From Strix aluco (lineage: Eukaryota > Chordata > Aves > Strigiformes > Strigidae), in NCBI RefSeq assembly GCF_031877795.1, contig NC_133971.1:15168325-15232324 (forward strand): a stretch of 64,000 bases of DNA, given 5' to 3'. The notes under the pieces were generated by a model, which worked only from the letters and a program-made list of their open reading frames with translations, made no database searches and was not told where the DNA came from. The position numbers were made by a program, and so were the translations under genes. Shown here piece by piece: positions 59,343 through 64,000 of the stretch; positions within the stretch are counted from its first letter, which is position 1; each line of letters opens with the position of its first letter.

Positions 59343-61826
59343 CTTGATGGTCAGAAGATTAGCTGTATTTCTAGCTGTGTGTATTTGCACAGAGGCCATC
59401 TGACAAAACCATGGCTTTCATATGTCATATTCTGGGCTAATCTGTGCTATACAGTACTCCTGAACATTGAAGTCCGTTAAGGTGTTGCACTTTGAGAACT
59501 CTAGAAAAGGTCCTGACCAAAAAAAAAAAGTAAGCAGTAATTGAAATTGGCTGAGCTGTAGCACTGCTTTCATGTCAGTTGGAATCAGCAGTGCATCTCT
59601 GGCTGTTTTTTCTATGCTGGTGAGCTTGTTTTGGGATGGTACTTCCTACAGCGCAGTCATCTACACATCAGTGCAGTACTGCCATCTGGCCAGATGGCCC
59701 CCAGTAGTGCTTACTTTGGCGGCAACCTGTGGCCTAGAGTTTTTCCCCCACAGAAGCTTGAATGCTTTTTTGAAGATTTCTCTTGTATGAAGTGATACAT
59801 TCTTGAAGACCTGAATGTAGTTGAGAACGTCTGTAAACCCAGATAATTTCTCTAGATATATTACTCTTCAATAATAAACTGTGGCAGCTGGGGGACTACT
59901 TTATTTATACCTGCCGTGTCTTATTTCTAGGCTGAAATACCAAAAGGTGTATTTGATTTCTTCTAAAAAAGAGTCTTCCCAGCTGCAGTACACAACTTCC
60001 TAAGGCCAGAAGGAAAGATACCTTTTTTGGAGTTTGTCGTTGTCGTTCTATTGTATATCTATTGTAGGTGCTTGTTTTGGCATGATCTCATTAGCTGAGC
60101 ACTTGCCATGTTACCAAAGCTCTATTTGATTTTAAAGACTTTTCTTTCCAATGTGATCTCTGCTGTTCCACAAAAAGCCAAACCAAATCAAACCAAAACA
60201 CCCAACTCAAAAAATCAATTAAAATTCTTGTCTTTTTTGCCTTTCCCTGCCAAAGCAGCTTTGTTTGAGATCCCTTATGGTATAGTAAAATAAAAAAAAA
60301 ACCTTGATCTAATGTAGTGCTTTGAAGAAAATCCTGTGTACTAAGTTACGCTGTAAAATAAAGCCTTCATAATGGATTGATTTAAATATTAACTTCTATA
60401 GACGTATCTGGATACTTAGCTTAAAAAAATAGGTAGTACAATGCTTTATTAGCTGATGTAACCAATTTCAGATGTTAAAAAAGCAAATGAAAAACATGGC
60501 TGAGCAATGTAGACTTACCATTATTTTGCAAAAACAATAGTTTGAAAATAGAGTAAAAATACAAAATAGTCAGAATGCTAAAAACACCAAGCAAGGTCTG
60601 TTTTTAGTTCATGTTACAATTTTTCAGTCTGAGTGTGCAGTGACTTCTAACTAGTAAGAAAAGGAGTGAATAATCAGTTGTTTCTAGCAATTAACTGATC
60701 TGCCTGCAGGGTGATAATTAAAATGAGTCATGCATGTAAAAGGAAACTGAATCGTTCTCTCCCCTGACTCATTTTTCTGCCATAAATTTGTTTTCAGAGT
60801 GGCTAGCTTTAAAATTCTGCCAGAAATTGATGTACCAGTATATTAAGTCATAAAAATGTTGGGTACAACTTCAAAGCAACTCCATGTACAAATCCCATGT
60901 AGAGTGAAAAAATTCAGCACCTGATTCAAGTTACCTGAGCTTAGAGCCTGCAGTGTTTGTAGAGTCAGTAAAGAGAACCAGAGATCTCCCAAGGGAATGG
61001 TGAGACTTGCAGAATTAGCCCATGGAAAGTGTTGCTGCTCTCCTGCCTACCTTTGGAGGAAAGGCACTTGGTTTGTGGGTGCTGGTCATCTCTGTGAACA
61101 TGGGATCCTCTCCTGAGGACATGTAGGTAAAAGATGTGTGCCCTGCTCCATAGTCCCACAGCATGTTGGTTAAAGAGGTAGTGCTGTCACCTCCCTTTGC
61201 CTGACAGTTGGGGTGCTTGCACTGAAAATGAATGACCTGTATTCACATCTCTGTGCAGGCTGGGCGACCCATGTGTAGTCACCACCTCTGAGTGGTGTGT
61301 CCTCACCACCAGGATATGGATTTGTCCAGGGGAGAGGAGCTGGAGGATTTTCCCCTGTTATTGAAGCTGATCTACTCATGTTGAGGGTAGGCAAGCAAGG
61401 AGGAAGGAGAAATTGTTTGAGGAAACCTGTTTCTGTGTGTGTAATTAGGAGTGCTGCCTGCAGTCAGAAGTGGGGAGTTATTGGTTCTGGTCCCTATGCT
61501 TAGGAGCATGACTGTTTTTAGGTGGCTTCTTAAATACATGAACAATATAAAATGTCCAAAGAGTCTGGGGAGTGTGAAGCATCACATCCATCTCATGTTT
61601 TAATAAGAATTTTGGGTTGTTGTCTGTGATGGGTGATGAAGGCAGGTGTGGGCCTTCTGGTACAGTTCTGTGTTTGAAGAGTGCCCATGTTTTGACACTG
61701 GTGAAAGAAACTTTCCAGCCCAACAAAGAGCTGAGTGCTGAGCTGTCAGTGCCATGGGATGGGTGAGCAGGCAAGCTGACTGCTGCGCCATTATCTCTTT
61801 AGACTTGTATTTCAGAAGCTAACTTC
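59343..61826 (+). other. Presumed intron, no recognisable features
   Basis: AT-rich, with short A-runs (59519-59529, 60290-60301). The part at about 61160-61500 is more GC-balanced and looks like it could be an old repeat, but no family could be assigned. Confidence 0.45.
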
Positions 61827-62024
61827 ACAGAATCACAGAATCATAGAATTGTCTAGGTTGGAAAAGACCTTGAAGATCGTCCAGTCCAACCATCAACCCA
61901 ACTTTAACAGTTCCCAACTACACCATATCCCTCAGCACTATGTCAACCCTACTCTTAAACACCTCCAGGGATGGGGACTCCACCACCTCCCTGGGCAGCC
62001 CATTCCAACGCCTAACAACCTGCC
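61827..62024 (-). mobile_element. CR1 LINE 3' tail
   Basis: The segment begins CACAGAATCACAGAATCATA and a TTGTCTAGGTTGGAAAAGACC block, then TCCAACCATCAACCCAAC, CACCTCCAGGGATGGGGACT and GGGCAGCCCATTCCAACG. It is broken off near 62024. It is the same subfamily as the nested copy at 23.48 kb and looks comparatively well preserved. Confidence 0.92.
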
Positions 62025-64000
62025 AGCGTAAGCAACTTGATGTTAACTACACACCTAATTACCATCTGTGTTTGAAAATTTCACTCACAGTATCACCAGA
62101 AGAAGGGAATACTTGGTATTTGCTAGTATATTTTGAAAGTGTGTGATGTGATGTATCCTTTATCACTGTGAGACATTCCTCATATTCAAGGTTTGATTAT
62201 TTCCATGGAGCTGAAAACCAATGGCTCCAGTAAAAATCAGTGGAAGATGTACTACTCACTATCCCTGACAGCTTTTTATCATAGATCAAGGGGAAGTAGG
62301 CTTGGTTTTCTTAAAATGTGCTAGGATTAAAGGTAGAATTCATCTGTTCTGCTATGTTTTGCTTTTGGTGCTTGCTTAAGAATGCTTACTTGGAGCTGTG
62401 CTAATATATATTAGTTTTTCCAAAGAGATTGTCAGAAATTGATTTTTTTGTTAAAAAAAAAGTTTTGTTTTCTAAAACTGGTGACAACTTCTGAAGAAAT
62501 ATAAGACTCTGCTCACTGCTAGTTGAGAAAATGAGACTTATCCATCGATTGACTTCAAATGTTTCACCAGGTAAATTTATCAGACTTCTGTTGTTGTTGT
62601 TGTTAGGTAAGATTGTAAAGACTCTAACTGAGAAAATTGGTTTAAATTAGTTTCTCAGATGATAAAGAATCAGAAATAGCATTCAGACCACCAGATTCCA
62701 AGTTGTAATTAAAGTAAACCTTAAAAAAAAGTTACTTCATGTGTAAATGTTGCCATTTGCTAGTGCCTATTGTATATATTTCCACATCAAAGGAGATGGG
62801 CTGCAAGTAGTTTTTTTAAGGCTAACTGGCTTATACTTTCTGCAGACTGAAAATGTTAATGTTTAAACACATGGAATCAAAGGGTTAACTTCTCTTTAAG
62901 TGATGATTATTCAGACTGGTTAAATATTTTGCCAATTAAGAGGCAATAGATTTTATCTGACCCTCTAGAGTGGGGTGGGGATTGTTAGAGCTTGATCATT
63001 TATAAGCTATGCTTGATGTAAGGGGCTAATGCTTATTGACTGAACTCTTGGGTTTAAGAACATTTTTTCTGAAATACAGTGGGATCTAATTTGATTTCAT
63101 GTTGTTGCTAGAGAAGGGTTGTGGTTTGTTGGTTTGGGTTTTTTTTCCGCCCTGAAACCATTGGAACTATTTACTGATGCAGTTAACTAAAGGTCCATGG
63201 AGCTTTGCTTGCTAGAGATGCAGGTGACAGACACAGAAATACGTAGGTACTGGAAATGCATTAATTTGATTTAAAACTAGTTCTTTTGTAGATGGGTTTA
63301 AAATCTGGAATGTCTTGGAGACTGTTTTGGACTTATCCTAAAATTTACTGAGAACTGAGCTTTACTGTATTTACCGTGTAAGTAGTATACTGGCCACATG
63401 AGGATTAATTAAAACTATGGCCCGGTCAGATTTTCTCTGCAACACCTGTAATGGGAGCTTGACATGGAGAGGAGAGCTAAAAAGAAAAGGATTGAGTTAA
63501 TTTGGCATCTGATCAGGAAAAGGAGCATTTTTTTTCTTTTATAAGGAGACTGGTTGCATGCAAGAAGAGAAACATTTTTCTGGGAAGGTAGGTCTTGCTG
63601 TGGGTGGGTAGGAGCAAAGAAGTGGGGCTCTGCTAAAGACATACAGAGTGGCCTTTTCTTGAGTGTTTTTTCCCTTTTATTTGGTATACGGACTATCTTG
63701 AAGGAACATAACTGAAAATACCTTCTGACCAAGTGAACTAAAACATTCCACTGTTTCCAACAGAATCCACTGCAGGCAGGTTTGACGAAACTTGATGTAG
63801 TCAACAAGAGTGCCACTGAGCTGCTCCTTGATGAGTTGTAGCCAGTGGTTTGCTCATGGCATGTGCATTTCTGGACTGAATGTTAATATGCCTGTTTTTC
63901 TGTGCAGTATGACTTCATACATTTCTGTTACTCTCAGAATTACAGGAAGCTTTGTGTCTTTTATCTCATCTGTTACAAAGGACGGTTGTATTTATATTAC
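62025..64000 (+). other. Presumed intron, no recognisable features
   Basis: AT-rich sequence. It contains a short (TTG)n run at 62590-62604. No exon, RNA gene or mobile element was recognised. Confidence 0.45.

Noticed and set aside
59086-59480. Open frames of 92-105 codons on the + strand
   Set aside because: They are antisense shadows of a - strand CR1.
61160-61500. Possible tRNA-derived SINE or other old repeat
   Set aside because: No A/B-box pair or known core could be confirmed by eye.
37941-64000. Search for LHFPL2 coding exons
   Set aside because: No open frame resembling the four-membrane-segment LHFPL2 protein was found on the + strand; coding exons must lie to the right if the promoter call is correct.
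1-64000. CRISPR arrays, operons, phage or other prokaryotic systems
   Set aside because: The sequence is clearly vertebrate: spliced ARSB exons, CR1 LINEs, ERV LTR and a CpG island. No regularly spaced direct repeats were seen.

Overview
This window looks like vertebrate, almost certainly avian, nuclear DNA. It is AT-rich, nearly gene-free and intron-like. Most repeats are CR1 LINEs with the typical bird 3' ends, plus one solo LTR of a kind common in neoavian birds. There are no operons, tight gene packing or prokaryotic signals.

The only protein-coding sequence I can prove is the 3' end of ARSB (arylsulfatase B, N-acetylgalactosamine-4-sulfatase) on the + strand. It consists of the penultimate exon (7401-7529) and the terminal coding exon (8087-8352, stop TAG), separated by a 557-bp intron. 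Bases 1-7400 are read as the intron upstream of these exons; the earlier exons lie outside the window. I did not find a canonical AATAAA close to the stop codon, so the 3' UTR end is open.

From about 8.4 to 36.5 kb is a long intergenic stretch. It holds a degraded + strand CR1 (8.93-9.77 kb), a nearly full-length - strand CR1 (21.79-25.88 kb) with both the SGNH-esterase ORF1 and the endonuclease/reverse-transcriptase ORF2, another CR1 nested inside it (23.48-23.97 kb), and a solo ERV LTR (27.28-27.84 kb).

At 36.6-37.94 kb is a strong CpG island with a TATA-like box, a YY1-type motif and several good 5' splice sites on the + strand. In human chromosome 5 the gene directly downstream of ARSB in the same orientation is LHFPL2, whose 5' end is non-coding. 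The island is therefore best read as the LHFPL2 promoter and untranslated first exon, and 37.9-64 kb as its first intron. This rests on remembered synteny; no LHFPL2 coding exon is visible. The same synteny (ARSB/DMGDH/BHMT block) points to the avian Z chromosome.

The presumed intron carries old CR1 relics (44.2-44.9, 45.7-46.2 and 57.4-58.6 kb) that resemble crocodile/turtle-type CR1, and younger CR1 tails (58.59-59.34 and 61.83-62.02 kb). I saw no tRNA, rRNA, CRISPR or intact mobile-element gene. No new biological system is evident. The items most worth a second look are the esterase-bearing CR1, a roughly 90-bp element found twice (17.6 and 35.8 kb), an unexplained GC-rich block at 57.1-57.4 kb and the CpG-island promoter.
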